Shown here: positions 31,527 through 40,387 of the stretch, one piece after another | Layout: each line of letters begins with the position of its first letter | How positions within the stretch are numbered: position 1 is the first letter of the stretch | NCBI RefSeq assembly: GCF_000280495.2 | Contig: NZ_CP018016.1 | Coordinates: forward strand, 1,178,001 to 1,242,000 | Direction of reading: 5' to 3' | Length of the DNA: 64,000 nucleotides | From: Kosakonia radicincitans DSM 16656 | GTDB taxonomy: Bacteria; Pseudomonadota; Gammaproteobacteria; Enterobacterales; Enterobacteriaceae | Program-made: the position numbers and the translations under genes | Notes under the pieces: model-generated | The model's input: the letters and a program-made list of their open reading frames with translations, nothing else | The model's database searches: none | What the model was told of the DNA's origin: nothing

Positions 31527-32078
31527 TCAGGAATGCGCACTGGCGTACTGTTTCACCGCTTCCATTGTTTTCTGAATATGCGTTTCCGGATTTCTGTCAG
31601 TGTAGCTCAGCAGGATCTTGCCATCCGGGGCGATGACAAACGAGGTGCGATCGGAAAGGGTTTTGCCATTCATCTGCATCAGCGTGTCGTAGCGGGCGGC
31701 CACTTTGGCTCCCGGATCGGCGGTGACGGTGAATTTATCGCGGCACTCCAGCTTCGAGAACTCATCCACTTGATCGGTATTCCCGGCGGTGACGCCAATC
31801 ACCGTGGCGCCGAGCTTTTTGAAATCGTCAGTGGCTTCGGCAAAGGCATGCGCTTCAATGGTACAGCCTTTACTAAACGCCGCCGGGAAGAAGTAGAGTA
31901 CCACCGGCCCTTTTTTCAGCGCCTGCTGTAAGGAGAAGGTCAGCGGTTTCCCGGCCAGCGCACCTTGCAGTTGAAAATCCGGTGCCTGTGCTCCGGCGGG
32001 CAGGGCGGCCTGGGCATTGGCGATGTTGAGCAGGGCAGCGGCAGTAAGGCTAAGCACGAGTTTTTTTATCGGGGTCAT
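31527..32078 (-). CDS. Periplasmic peroxiredoxin (AhpC/TSA, PrxQ/BCP-like)
   Basis: A 183-aa thiol peroxidase with a signal peptide (MTPIKKLVLSLTAAALLNIANAQA), unusual because most BCP proteins are cytosolic. The peroxidatic cysteine is Cys72 in AFSKGCTIEAHAF; the resolving cysteine normally five residues later is His, and Cys112 (KLECRDKF) may substitute. It is the first gene of the four-gene operon with the DsbD-like reductase, ECF sigma and NrsF. The start at 32078 follows GGAGCG; a second ATG at 32090 lies in the same frame. Confidence 0.88.
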   Translation of the reverse strand: MTPIKKLVLSLTAAALLNIANAQAALPAGAQAPDFQLQGALAGKPLTFSLQQALKKGPVVLYFFPAAFSKGCTIEAHAFAEATDDFKKLGATVIGVTAGNTDQVDEFSKLECRDKFTVTADPGAKVAARYDTLMQMNGKTLSDRTSFVIAPDGKILLSYTDRNPETHIQKTMEAVKQYASAHS

Positions 32079-32549
32079 GTTGCGCTCCATAAGGGTGAAG
32101 AACGTTAACGCTCATAGATAGTTCGCCGCTACAGAGGGAAAAGTTTCGCCGGGCAGAAAATTTTCTCCGCACTTGCTCACTTGTTGTGCTGTAGCCTGGT
32201 TTCATTTATTCATTGAGTGTATTTCACGACTGCTAAATATAAGTAAGGAATTTATGATGTGATAATTCCTAATCAATTAACCGGCAAAAAAGAAAAACGC
32301 TATGCTGTCAGTAATACCGCTCGTTAAGGTGTTTCGCTCGCGTTGGAATCCTTTTCTTGCACTAAAAGTTATTTTTAAAAAATTCTTCTAATTCATTATT
32401 TTAACTATTAGGAATAATTAACATGGCAATTATTCATTGCTTTAATTGAGAATAGTCTTAATGTGTGAAAAATAGGCTATAATTAAAATTGTTTCTTTTC
32501 AGAAGCACTGATTCCCTCTGGTTGTGTCGCGTCATTATGGTAAAAGTCA
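32079..32549. other. AT-rich divergent promoter region
   Basis: This 471-base gap separates the divergent peroxiredoxin and SgrR-like genes and contains no gene. On the minus strand a possible ECF-type promoter reads GAAAC (32143-32147), 17 bases, CGAAC (32121-32125), about 45 bases upstream of the peroxiredoxin start. The part near 32220-32500 is strongly AT-rich and likely carries the promoter of the SgrR-like gene. Confidence 0.4.
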
Positions 32550-34199
32550 ATGATTTTTAATTCCGCCGCCAAAAAAAGTGGTTTGCTTCGTCGATATAAC
32601 CGTCTGCTTAATAAGTACAGCACTTATCCTAACGAATTATCACTGGCGCAGATTGCTGAAACCCTGGCCTGCACGTCACGTTATGCGCGCTCGCTACTGA
32701 ATGAGATGCAGGAAGAGGGCTGGCTTGCCTGGAGTTCCCGGCCGGGACGCGGCGCGCTGGGCGTTTTGCAGTGCCGGATGACAACGGCGGCGATGGAAAC
32801 CTTGATCGCCGGAGAGTATCCGGCGTCGGAGACGAAAAACGCCCCTGCGACGGTTGGAACGCAGGCTTCTGAAGATGGTTACCGTTACGTCATCTCTTTT
32901 TATCGCCCGCTGCTGACGCCGGTTCCTTCAGTGCATGTCGACAGGGCAGGACGTCATGTTTTGCAGATGGTGCACGATGGATTAATGCGCCACCTGCCAG
33001 AACAGCTCGAGCCGGTTCCCGGTCTGGCGCATACGGTACGCGTCAGTGACGATGGGTTGTGCTGGCGTTTTATGCTGCGGCGCGGGCTGGTGTGGCATAA
33101 CGGCGAACCGGTTGCACCGGAACAACTGCTGGCTGCACTGCAACGCTATGTCGGCGGGCCGGGTCTGCCGCATGTGGTGTCGGCAACGCTGCGCGGTCAT
33201 GTATTAACGCTGACGCTGCGCCAGCCGGATATCATGCTGCCCTGGCGGCTGGCTAACCCGGTTTATGCTTTGCCACACCCTGAGAATGGCTCGATCGGGC
33301 TGGGGCCGTTTCGCGTCAGTGAGCACACCAATACCCGGCTGGTTCTCTCGCGCGCCGCCAACTGGTACGGCGAAACACCGCAGGCCGCGGAAGTGACGTT
33401 CAATACACCGCTGAACAGCCTGCCGCTGCCGTTCGAAGTACATCTGGATACTCCCCGCTCGCTGCTGACGCCGGACGCCGTGACCTGCAAGCAGAGCGCC
33501 GATGCCTTTTACTATCTTTTCTTTAATATGCTGCGTGCCCGGTTGAGCCCGGAGCAGCAGAAGACGATCCGCGTTCTCACGCGATCGATTAGCGCGGCCT
33601 TTATCAAGAATGAGAAGAATGCCGCCCCGCTGCCGGAGTGGATGCGGGAAGAAGAGGAGAGTTACGTCGAAACGACGCTCCCTGCCACCCTTAATCTGAT
33701 CTATTTTCGTTCGCCGAAAATGACGAAGCTGGTCGGTGCGCTGGAGAAGAGCCTGAGCTATCGCGGGTGTCGGCTCAACGTGACGCCGGTGAACGTCACC
33801 CATTGGCTGCTGCAGGATAATATCTGGGAAGAGCAGGATATCTGCTTCGCGTTTATGCGCTTTGGTCACTACCCGGAGTTTTCAATGGAAGAGCGCTTTC
33901 GTCACAGCGTGATTTGGCGCTGGTTCTGGGGAACGGAACAGTGGCAGCGCGCAACCAGCACGCTGGATAAGATCAATGCCGGGGCTGCGACAGCGTATCA
34001 GCAGCGCATTCAGCGCCTGCTGCGTTTTATGATTCACCGTGGTTTGATAGTGCCCCAGTTCCTGCAACGCTACCGGCTGATGGCGCCGACTTCAATTCAG
34101 GGGATTTGCTGCTACTCACAGTGCTGGCCGGATTTTACTCGCCTGTGGACCGACGAACCTGATACAGAGGAAGATGTTGTCGCAGATGCGCTGCGCTAG
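32550..34199 (+). CDS. SgrR-family transcriptional regulator
   Basis: A 549-aa one-component regulator with an N-terminal winged helix (residues about 8-100, ELSLAQIAETLACTSRYARSLLNEMQEEGWLAW) fused to a periplasmic-binding-protein type 5 domain (about 125-530). This domain order defines the SgrR/YbaE family; E. coli SgrR senses sugar-phosphate stress and activates the sRNA sgrS and setA. None of the sgrR neighbours (sgrS, setA, thiB) are here, so this is probably a paralog with another ligand. It reads away from the redox operon. Confidence 0.85.
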   Translation: MIFNSAAKKSGLLRRYNRLLNKYSTYPNELSLAQIAETLACTSRYARSLLNEMQEEGWLAWSSRPGRGALGVLQCRMTTAAMETLIAGEYPASETKNAPATVGTQASEDGYRYVISFYRPLLTPVPSVHVDRAGRHVLQMVHDGLMRHLPEQLEPVPGLAHTVRVSDDGLCWRFMLRRGLVWHNGEPVAPEQLLAALQRYVGGPGLPHVVSATLRGHVLTLTLRQPDIMLPWRLANPVYALPHPENGSIGLGPFRVSEHTNTRLVLSRAANWYGETPQAAEVTFNTPLNSLPLPFEVHLDTPRSLLTPDAVTCKQSADAFYYLFFNMLRARLSPEQQKTIRVLTRSISAAFIKNEKNAAPLPEWMREEEESYVETTLPATLNLIYFRSPKMTKLVGALEKSLSYRGCRLNVTPVNVTHWLLQDNIWEEQDICFAFMRFGHYPEFSMEERFRHSVIWRWFWGTEQWQRATSTLDKINAGAATAYQQRIQRLLRFMIHRGLIVPQFLQRYRLMAPTSIQGICCYSQCWPDFTRLWTDEPDTEEDVVADALR

Positions 34200-34620
34200 T
34201 GTTATATCTCAATGAATAGCTTTCTTGTGGTTTTTAAATTCGGTTATTTGGCGGGAGATCGCTGCTCAGCGATACTTTCCGCTACTGTTTTGCGGCTGTA
34301 ATGTGTAATTTTGCTTTTATATTGTTTTAAAACAATGATTTATATTGTTTCTTTTTGCCATAAGTCAGGCTGGACGGCAACACATTCTGCACATAAAATA
34401 CATGCTACGTGTTCTGTTAATTATTAAATTAACCGATCTTCACGTTCTGATAAGTATATTCTATGACAAACAAATGGGTGCCTTAATGGCATCTTTTGGT
34501 GTTTGTTTTTTTATATATGTCCTGTCATTCATTCCCTTCTTTTGAAATTAAATAAATACCACTCAATTTACTTGTATTTATAATGTGGTTTTTATTTTAA
34601 TTTTGTAACTTATTGATATT

Positions 34621-34646
34621 CAAAAAAATGCCACCTAATGGTGGCA
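34621..34646 (-). terminator. Strong intrinsic terminator, minus strand
   Basis: TGCCACC/GGTGGCA stem with a 4-base loop, followed on the minus strand by seven T residues. It lies about 170 bases beyond the probable flgN terminator, so it ends some other transcript or acts as a back-up. Confidence 0.75.
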
Positions 34647-34812
34647 AGTCGAAAGAAGTGGTTTATATCGCATGATAAGAATGGATAATCGCAACTACTA
34701 CTAAACTAATACGCGGGCGCGGTATCAGAATTTTCGCGACAGGGATATTTTCGCTATTTTTATGCTGCTCGTAAACATTATTTTTAAGCAACTTCTCTCT
34801 GCAAACAACGAT

Positions 34813-34851
34813 AAAAGGCACAGAATATCCACTTATTTACCGTGCCTTTTT
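34813..34851. terminator. Bidirectional terminator-like stem downstream of flgN
   Basis: AAAAGGCAC/GTGCCTTTT with a 20-base loop and T-runs on both strands; it lies 167 bases past the flgN stop. Confidence 0.55.
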
Positions 34852-35017
34852 ATTTAATGTTGCTCAATTATGCTGACTCAGAATTTTTAACCGGAAAAAA
34901 AGGATCAAAAAAAGCGGTTTTGCGCTTTAATGCGACCCGATGTCGTAAGGTTATCAAACCGATTGAAATATCTGGAAACACTTTCCCGCTGTTTGTACCA
35001 TCTATAGAGACAGCGCA

Positions 35018-35458
35018 TCACACCGAGATGCGGTACATGGTGCCTGCATCCTGCTGGCCGCTACCGCCGCTTGCGCCGTACATCGGCGAAGAGGCCACCT
35101 GGCTGACCAGCTTCTTCACGTCGCTCACCCGTTTCATGTGCATCTCCAGCAGTTGATAGCTCTGCTGATTCTGCTCATTACACTTTTTCACCACGCGGGT
35201 AATGCGCTCCCACAGGGCGGCAGGTTCGCGATGACGCATAAAGGGAGGCGCTATCCGCAACTGCGTCTCTTCCTGACGGCGCTGTTCATCATAAAAGTTG
35301 ATCGCCGCTAACAGCCGGCTCTTGTTATCCGAGATCACCTGGAGCGAGACCGGATTGATTTGCGCCTGACTTAGCTGGCGGTTCTCTTCGGCGAGCGTGC
35401 TGTCCAGTTCGTCCAGTCGCTTCACCATGTTGTGCAAAATACCGGTAAAATTTTCCAT
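35018..35458 (-). CDS. flgN: Flagellar FlgK/FlgL chaperone FlgN
   Basis: A 146-aa all-helical cytosolic protein at the usual FlgN length. FlgN holds the hook-filament junction proteins FlgK and FlgL ready for export. The N-terminal MENFTGILHNMVKRLDELDSTLAEE and the QAQINPVSLQVISDNKSRLLAAINFYDEQRR region resemble enterobacterial FlgN, though the match is not close. It follows flgM by 19 bases, the standard flgMN order. Confidence 0.88.
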   Translation of the reverse strand: MENFTGILHNMVKRLDELDSTLAEENRQLSQAQINPVSLQVISDNKSRLLAAINFYDEQRRQEETQLRIAPPFMRHREPAALWERITRVVKKCNEQNQQSYQLLEMHMKRVSDVKKLVSQVASSPMYGASGGSGQQDAGTMYRISV

Positions 35459-35477
35459 CGTTACATCAGACTCTGTA

Positions 35478-35774
35478 TTACGAGAAATTGAAGATGTCGC
35501 GCACCAGCGCGCTGGCGATTTTGTCGCTGTCGAGGGTCAGTTCACCGGCATCCATTTTGGCCTTGATCCCGGCAACGCGTGCGGTATCGATATCCCGGCT
35601 GGTATCCGATTTGAACTGTTGGGTCAGTTGGCTGAGTTTGACCTGGGTGCTGGATTCTCCGGCGGCGTCTTTACGCGCTTGAGAAGCCTGAGCGTTTTTG
35701 TCGCGTATCTCAGATTGAGATTGCATGCTGGTTGCCTGGACAGGCTTCGCCTGCCGGGTGCGTTCTATGTTCAT
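35478..35774 (-). CDS. flgM: Anti-sigma-28 factor FlgM
   Basis: A 98-aa protein, the usual FlgM length: a disordered Gln/Ala/Ser-rich N-terminal half and a C-terminal helix (residues about 60-95, DIDTARVAGIKAKMDAGELTLDSDKIASALV) that binds FliA. FlgM blocks FliA until the hook is finished, then is exported. Likely transcribed both from flgA and from its own FliA-type promoter at 35817-35844. Confidence 0.93.
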   Translation of the reverse strand: MNIERTRQAKPVQATSMQSQSEIRDKNAQASQARKDAAGESSTQVKLSQLTQQFKSDTSRDIDTARVAGIKAKMDAGELTLDSDKIASALVRDIFNFS

Positions 35775-35816
35775 ACTGTTCCTGGTTTTAATGCGTTGCG
35801 TGGGCCTTTAATACAT

Positions 35817-35844
35817 AAGTCGGCACGCAGGCAATAAAACTGAA
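35817..35844 (-). promoter_or_regulatory. Probable FliA promoter of flgMN
   Basis: On the minus strand TTCAGTTT, 12 bases, GCCGACTT: 6/8 matches to the -35 and 6/8 to the -10 of the FliA consensus, spacing one base longer than ideal. It ends 43 bases upstream of flgM, the position of the known class 3 flgM promoter. Confidence 0.5.
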
Positions 35845-35845
35845 A

Positions 35846-36538
35846 TCAATTGTCCATGTTCATACTTACCCTCTCGTCGCCGATCACAACGGCAGTCAAA
35901 ATCTGCCCATTACGCATCTGTACCCGGACGCGATCGTCCAGCCCGCCGTTATTCAGCGCTTTCCCCCGGGCGCGGATCATAAAGCCTTCGCCCGGCGCGA
36001 CGATATCCACTTCCTGGGTCGCCAGTACCGCCCAGCGATGGCGCAACTGGTTGGCCGCCAGCGGCTGCCCCGGATGCAGCGCTCGTGTAGGCGTGGAGCC
36101 GATAATTTTTTCTGCGTCGAACAGCAGACCAGCGGGTAAGTTGGCCAGTTCACCCTCCATCGGGCGAATATCCGGCGGGGTGATGACCTGGCCGGCGGTG
36201 AGTGGGCGTGCAACAACCCAGTATTTGCCGGTGGCATTTACCTTTATCTGAATAAAATGCTGCTTATTCCCGCAGCGGGCCGCCACGCTGCGGTTTCCGG
36301 TCAGTCGCGCCGGATTCCCGATAAGGCGCAAATCCGGCTCAGGACATAGCTTTGCGAGTCTCGCTTCGGGCGTCAAAATGGCGATATGAAACGTCGGCTG
36401 GTTTTGCCCTTCATTATTAGCAGCTAACAGACTGGCGATTCGGCTTTGCAGTTCGCTGGTCGCTGCCTGCGCCGGGGACAGAGATAACCCCCAGCACATT
36501 AATAAAGTGCATGAGAGTTTACTTAACGAAATAGGCAT
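35846..36538 (-). CDS. flgA: P-ring assembly chaperone FlgA
   Basis: A 230-aa periplasmic protein (E. coli 219) needed to assemble the FlgI P-ring. It has a signal peptide (MPISLSKLSCTLLMCWGLSLSPAQA) and the C-terminal SAF domain of FlgA (YWVVARPLTAGQVITPPDIRP, then EVDIVAPGEGFMIRARGKALNNG). I chose the ATG at 36538; an upstream extension lacks signal-peptide character. It is divergent from flgB. Confidence 0.92.
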   Translation of the reverse strand: MPISLSKLSCTLLMCWGLSLSPAQAATSELQSRIASLLAANNEGQNQPTFHIAILTPEARLAKLCPEPDLRLIGNPARLTGNRSVAARCGNKQHFIQIKVNATGKYWVVARPLTAGQVITPPDIRPMEGELANLPAGLLFDAEKIIGSTPTRALHPGQPLAANQLRHRWAVLATQEVDIVAPGEGFMIRARGKALNNGGLDDRVRVQMRNGQILTAVVIGDERVSMNMDN

Positions 36539-36813
36539 AACAAACACGGCCCTGGTGATAATATAAAAAATGTCGGATATAGTTATTTGATTGTAATGGA
36601 GTACGTCTTTTATTGCTGAGTAAAATGCTGACACTTTTGCTGGCAATTCCCGCTATTAATGTTGTCGGCTATCTCTACGTTATCTTTTTGTCATCCTCTT
36701 TTTTTGAAGTATCCAAATGCGCTTACTTCTGACGGGTTTTTAAAGTTTAGAATTATCTGCTTGTCTCTTAGACTATGCCCATAATCATTTCCCGAACGAG
36801 GGCGAGTCGTTTC

Positions 36814-37227
36814 ATGTTTGACAAACTTGATAATGAATTACGTTTCCAGCAGCAGGCATTAAGTTTGATGTCCCGTCGGCAAGATATTCTGGCTTCTAAT
36901 ATTGCGAATGCCGATACGCCAGGATATCAGGCGCGAGATATTGATTTCTCTAAGCAATTGAAAAATGCGATGCGTCAGGAAACACAACATAATGGCCCAT
37001 TGTCATTATCATTAACGTCCGGGAAACATATTCCTGGCGTCGCGCCGAAAATGGACGAACGGCAACTTCTCTACCGTATTCCTGACCAGCCAAGCGCGGA
37101 TGGTAATACGGTGGATATGGATCGTGAACGCGTTAATTTTGCTGATAATAATGTGAAATATCAGTCGAGTTTAACCATTCTCGGCACTCAGATTAAAAAT
37201 ATGATGAGTGTCATTAATCAGGGCTAA
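36814..37227 (+). CDS. flgB: Flagellar proximal rod protein FlgB
   Basis: A 137-aa rod protein, the family's usual length. The flagellar basal-body rod signature [25 protein letters not shown] is present near residue 20. I chose the ATG at 36814 ([13 protein letters not shown]), matching FlgB from other enterics, rather than the frame opening at 36775. First gene of the flgBCDEFGHIJ transcript; FlhDC-dependent class 2 control is expected from the divergent flgA-flgB interval (36539-36813). Confidence 0.94.
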   Translation: MFDKLDNELRFQQQALSLMSRRQDILASNIANADTPGYQARDIDFSKQLKNAMRQETQHNGPLSLSLTSGKHIPGVAPKMDERQLLYRIPDQPSADGNTVDMDRERVNFADNNVKYQSSLTILGTQIKNMMSVINQG

Positions 37228-37235
37228 TCATTCTC

Positions 37236-37640
37236 ATGTCGCTGTTTAGTATTTTCAATATCTCTGGCTCAGCCATGTCCGCTCAGTCAAAAAGACTTAA
37301 CGTAAGTGCCAGTAATATGGCAAATGCCGACAGTATAGCCGGGCCGGATGGTAAACCTTACCGCGCCAAACAGGTTGTATTTAATGTCGATAATGCTGTC
37401 GGCCAGAATATTGGCGGCGTAAAAGTTAGCGGTATTACCGAGTCTAATAATCCGGATCGTCTGGTGTATGAACCTGCGAATCCATTAGCGGATGACAAAG
37501 GTTACGTACATATGCCGAACGTCGATGTCGTCGGTGAAATGGTGAATACCATTTCGGCTTCCCGCAGTTATCAGGCGAACGTTGAAGTTATGAATTCGGC
37601 AAAAACGTTAATGCTGAAAACGCTGACTTTAGGCCAATAA
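37236..37640 (+). CDS. flgC: Flagellar proximal rod protein FlgC
   Basis: A 134-aa rod protein with the N-terminal motif [24 protein letters not shown] and the C-terminal rod/hook motif [19 protein letters not shown]. It starts 8 bases after flgB. Length and motifs are as expected for FlgC. Confidence 0.95.
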   Translation: MSLFSIFNISGSAMSAQSKRLNVSASNMANADSIAGPDGKPYRAKQVVFNVDNAVGQNIGGVKVSGITESNNPDRLVYEPANPLADDKGYVHMPNVDVVGEMVNTISASRSYQANVEVMNSAKTLMLKTLTLGQ

Positions 37641-37648
37641 GGATTGTT

Positions 37649-38359
37649 ATGTCTGTTTCACCCGTAATGAATAACCAGACCACGACGACCGCGAAAACTC
37701 GCGCGGCGTCTGAGTCGTCGGGCTCTGGCGGTGTCAGCACCAACTCCACCGCCAATGAGTTGCTGGATAACTTTATGACGTTGCTGGTCGCGCAGATGCA
37801 GAACCAGGATCCGACATCGCCAATGGACAACAACCAGTTGACCTCGCAGTTGGCGCAGTTCAACACCGCCGCAGGCGTCGAACAGCTTAACAGCACCATG
37901 GACAGCATGGGCGTGCTGGTTGCCGGTATGCAGCAGATGAACTCAGCGGACTGGGTTGGGCGCGACATCATGATCAAAGGCGATCCAGTGGTCTCTACTG
38001 CCGAGGGCGGCAACCAGAAAATGGGTCTCAACCTTGGCAGCGATGCAGATGAAATCACCGTCACGCTGACCGACTCCGCCGGTAATGCGTACACCACCAC
38101 CATGCAGGACGTGAAAGCGGGTGTTCATCAGTACACGCTGGACGATTTGGGCGATTTCCAGCCTGCCGATCCGCGCGCGCTGAGCGATACCACCTTCACC
38201 GTCTCTTTCTCCGCGACGAACGCCGACGGAAATACGCCTGAAGTTGAAGCGCTGAAGCCTGCAAAAGTTCAGAGCGTTGCGTTCACCGCCAGCGGTGCGG
38301 AACTGCAATTGGGTATCGATGGTTCAGCCTCACTGAGCGATGTGTTCCTCATCGAATAA
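37649..38359 (+). CDS. flgD: Hook cap / scaffolding protein FlgD
   Basis: A 236-aa hook-capping protein that directs FlgE polymerisation and is discarded afterwards. The conserved N-terminal segment FMTLLVAQMQNQDPTSPMDNN identifies it; a FlgD-type Ig-like/tudor domain follows (GNAYTTTMQDVKAG and so on). Start preceded by AAGGA. It lies between flgC and flgE as in all enteric flgB operons. Confidence 0.94.
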   Translation: MSVSPVMNNQTTTTAKTRAASESSGSGGVSTNSTANELLDNFMTLLVAQMQNQDPTSPMDNNQLTSQLAQFNTAAGVEQLNSTMDSMGVLVAGMQQMNSADWVGRDIMIKGDPVVSTAEGGNQKMGLNLGSDADEITVTLTDSAGNAYTTTMQDVKAGVHQYTLDDLGDFQPADPRALSDTTFTVSFSATNADGNTPEVEALKPAKVQSVAFTASGAELQLGIDGSASLSDVFLIE

Positions 38360-38405
38360 TTTTCACCTCTAGTTTTGTGCAATCACTGTACAGGGAATTT
38401 ATCAA

Positions 38406-39608
38406 ATGGGTTTTTCTCAAGGTCTTAGTGGCCTGAATGCCGCTTCGCAGGCACTCGATGTTGTCGGTAACAACATTGCTAACTCCCAAACCGTAGGGTT
38501 TAAATCAGGCGCGATTGCGTTTGCTGACGTTTTTGCCGGATCGCAGATCGGCATGGGCGTTCAGGTTGCCGGTGTAAACCAGAACTTCAGCGATGGCGTA
38601 CTGGGCGCAGGCAGCAGCCAGCTGGATATGGGTATCCAGGGCAACGGTTTCTTCCGCATGGTCACTGAAGCTGGCAACGTGTTTTACAGCCGTAACGGTC
38701 AGTTTGAAACCGATCAGAATGGTTACATTGTTAATAGCCAGGGCATGCGTCTGACGGGCTATATGGCCACGGGTACCCCGCCTGCAATTCAGCAGGGTTC
38801 ACCGGTTGGGCCGATTCAGATCCCGACCGGCCAGATGCCGGCTCGCGCCTCTGATGCTGGATCGATCAGCGGTAACCTCGACTCCGGCAACGACGTTGTA
38901 ACCACCACGCCGTTCGATCCGGAAGATGGCGACAGCTACACCTACTCCACCCAGGTTAACGCTTACGACAGCCTGGGCAACGAGCATGCCATTAACGTCT
39001 ATTACGTTAAAACCGCCGATAACAAGTGGACGGCTTACTCCGTTGACTCTACCGCTCCGGGCGCGACGCCGGGCCAGGTGGATCTGGAATTTGATACCTC
39101 CGGCAAGCTGATAACTAACCCGGCGGATCTGAACGTGCAGGGCGCGGCCTATAAAGGCGGCGATGCGCTGAACTTCGACATCGATCTCTCTGGTCTTACC
39201 CAGCAGGCTTCCGAAAACACCATGGACAGCCCAAGCACCACTGGTTACCCGCCGGGAATGATGAACGGCTACAACGTGGGTGATAACGGGCAGATCATTG
39301 CAACCTACAGCAACGGTAAGAGCCAGTTGCTGGGCCAGGTGGTGCTCTCCAACTTCACCAACCCGGGCGGTCTCTCTTCTCAGGGCAACAACTGCTGGGC
39401 GGAAACACCGGAGTCGGGCCAGCCGGTAATCGGTATCGCCGATACGGGCAACCTGGGTTCGCTGAACGGCAACATGCTGGAAGCCTCCAACGTGGATCTG
39501 AGCCAGGAGATGGTCAATTTGATCGTCTACCAGCGCAACTATCAGTCCAACTCTCAGACCATCAAAACCCAGTCTGACATCCTGCAAACGCTGGTTAACC
39601 TGGGCTAA
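38406..39608 (+). CDS. flgE: Flagellar hook protein FlgE
   Basis: A 400-aa hook subunit, the usual enteric length. It has the axial-protein N-terminus MGFSQGLSGLNAASQALDVV with NNIANSQTVGFKSG, central hook domains, and the C-terminal LIVYQRNYQSNSQTIKTQSDILQTLVNLG that forms the inner coiled coil. A CAGGGAA ribosome-binding site precedes the ATG. Confidence 0.95.
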   Translation: MGFSQGLSGLNAASQALDVVGNNIANSQTVGFKSGAIAFADVFAGSQIGMGVQVAGVNQNFSDGVLGAGSSQLDMGIQGNGFFRMVTEAGNVFYSRNGQFETDQNGYIVNSQGMRLTGYMATGTPPAIQQGSPVGPIQIPTGQMPARASDAGSISGNLDSGNDVVTTTPFDPEDGDSYTYSTQVNAYDSLGNEHAINVYYVKTADNKWTAYSVDSTAPGATPGQVDLEFDTSGKLITNPADLNVQGAAYKGGDALNFDIDLSGLTQQASENTMDSPSTTGYPPGMMNGYNVGDNGQIIATYSNGKSQLLGQVVLSNFTNPGGLSSQGNNCWAETPESGQPVIGIADTGNLGSLNGNMLEASNVDLSQEMVNLIVYQRNYQSNSQTIKTQSDILQTLVNLG

Positions 39609-39620
39609 GGGTAACGTCTT

Positions 39621-40367
39621 ATGGATCGCGCGATATATACCGCGATGGGTGCCGCGAATGCGGCGCTTAATCGCCAGGCGGTAACCGCAAACAATCTGGC
39701 CAACACTTCAACCAACGGCTTTCGCGCTCAGATAGCGGCTTATCGCGCTATTCCGGTGCACGGCCCGTCGGTTGAAACCCGCACGATGGTGGCGGCGTCC
39801 ACGCCGTGGAGCGATGACACGATGGGTGCCATCAATCCGACCGGGCGCGATCTGGATGTTGCGCTGCCGCAGAACGGCTGGCTGGCAGTACAACTGCCGG
39901 ATGGCAGCGAAGGCTATACCAAAGACGGCAACATTGAAGTGGATGCCGAAGGCACGTTGCGGGTTCGCGGTATGCCGTTGATGGGCGATGGCGGCCCGGT
40001 AACCGTGCCGCCGCAAGCCAAATTGACCATTGCGCCGGACGGCACAATCACCGCGCTTGGTGCGGGCGATGAACCGACAGCGGTGGCGCAGGTTGGGCGG
40101 CTGAAGATGGTGAATGCCTCTCCGGCGCTGCTGAAAAACGGCGATGACGGTCTGTTTCACGTTGCCGATCCGACGACCCCGGCGACGCTTCCCGCCGACG
40201 CGAATCTCAAATTGATGCCCGGCATGCTGGAAGGCAGCAACGCCAGCCCGATGAAATCAATGGTGGAGATGATCGCAACGGCCCGTGGTTTTGACATGAA
40301 CATGAAAGTCATTACCACCGTGGATGACAACGAAAAAAGCGCCAACCAGTTACTGAGCGCCGGTTAA
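39621..40367 (+). CDS. flgF: Flagellar proximal rod protein FlgF
   Basis: A 248-aa rod protein with the conserved opening [21 protein letters not shown] and [16 protein letters not shown], and the C-terminal [28 protein letters not shown]. It starts 12 bases after flgE behind AAGGGTAACG. Confidence 0.95.
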   Translation: MDRAIYTAMGAANAALNRQAVTANNLANTSTNGFRAQIAAYRAIPVHGPSVETRTMVAASTPWSDDTMGAINPTGRDLDVALPQNGWLAVQLPDGSEGYTKDGNIEVDAEGTLRVRGMPLMGDGGPVTVPPQAKLTIAPDGTITALGAGDEPTAVAQVGRLKMVNASPALLKNGDDGLFHVADPTTPATLPADANLKLMPGMLEGSNASPMKSMVEMIATARGFDMNMKVITTVDDNEKSANQLLSAG

Positions 40368-40387
40368 TCCTGGCGAGGAGAAAGAGA

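Larger units (their letters stand above)
34200..35017. other. 818-base gap without protein genes; two terminators
   Basis: AT-rich and without a credible ORF on either strand; the open frames at 34345 and 34842 lack ribosome-binding sites and family resemblance. It contains two intrinsic terminators listed separately (34621-34646 and 34813-34851). The stretch between them could encode a small RNA on the minus strand, but no convincing promoter was recognised. Confidence 0.4.

Noticed and set aside
34345..34545. 66-codon hydrophobic plus-strand ORF in the gap after the SgrR-like gene
   Set aside because: Region is AT-rich, no ribosome-binding site, no recognisable motif; insufficient support for a gene.
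34842..35156. 104-codon plus-strand ORF before and into flgN
   Set aside because: Second half is antisense to flgN and the start sits in a terminator; no family resemblance.
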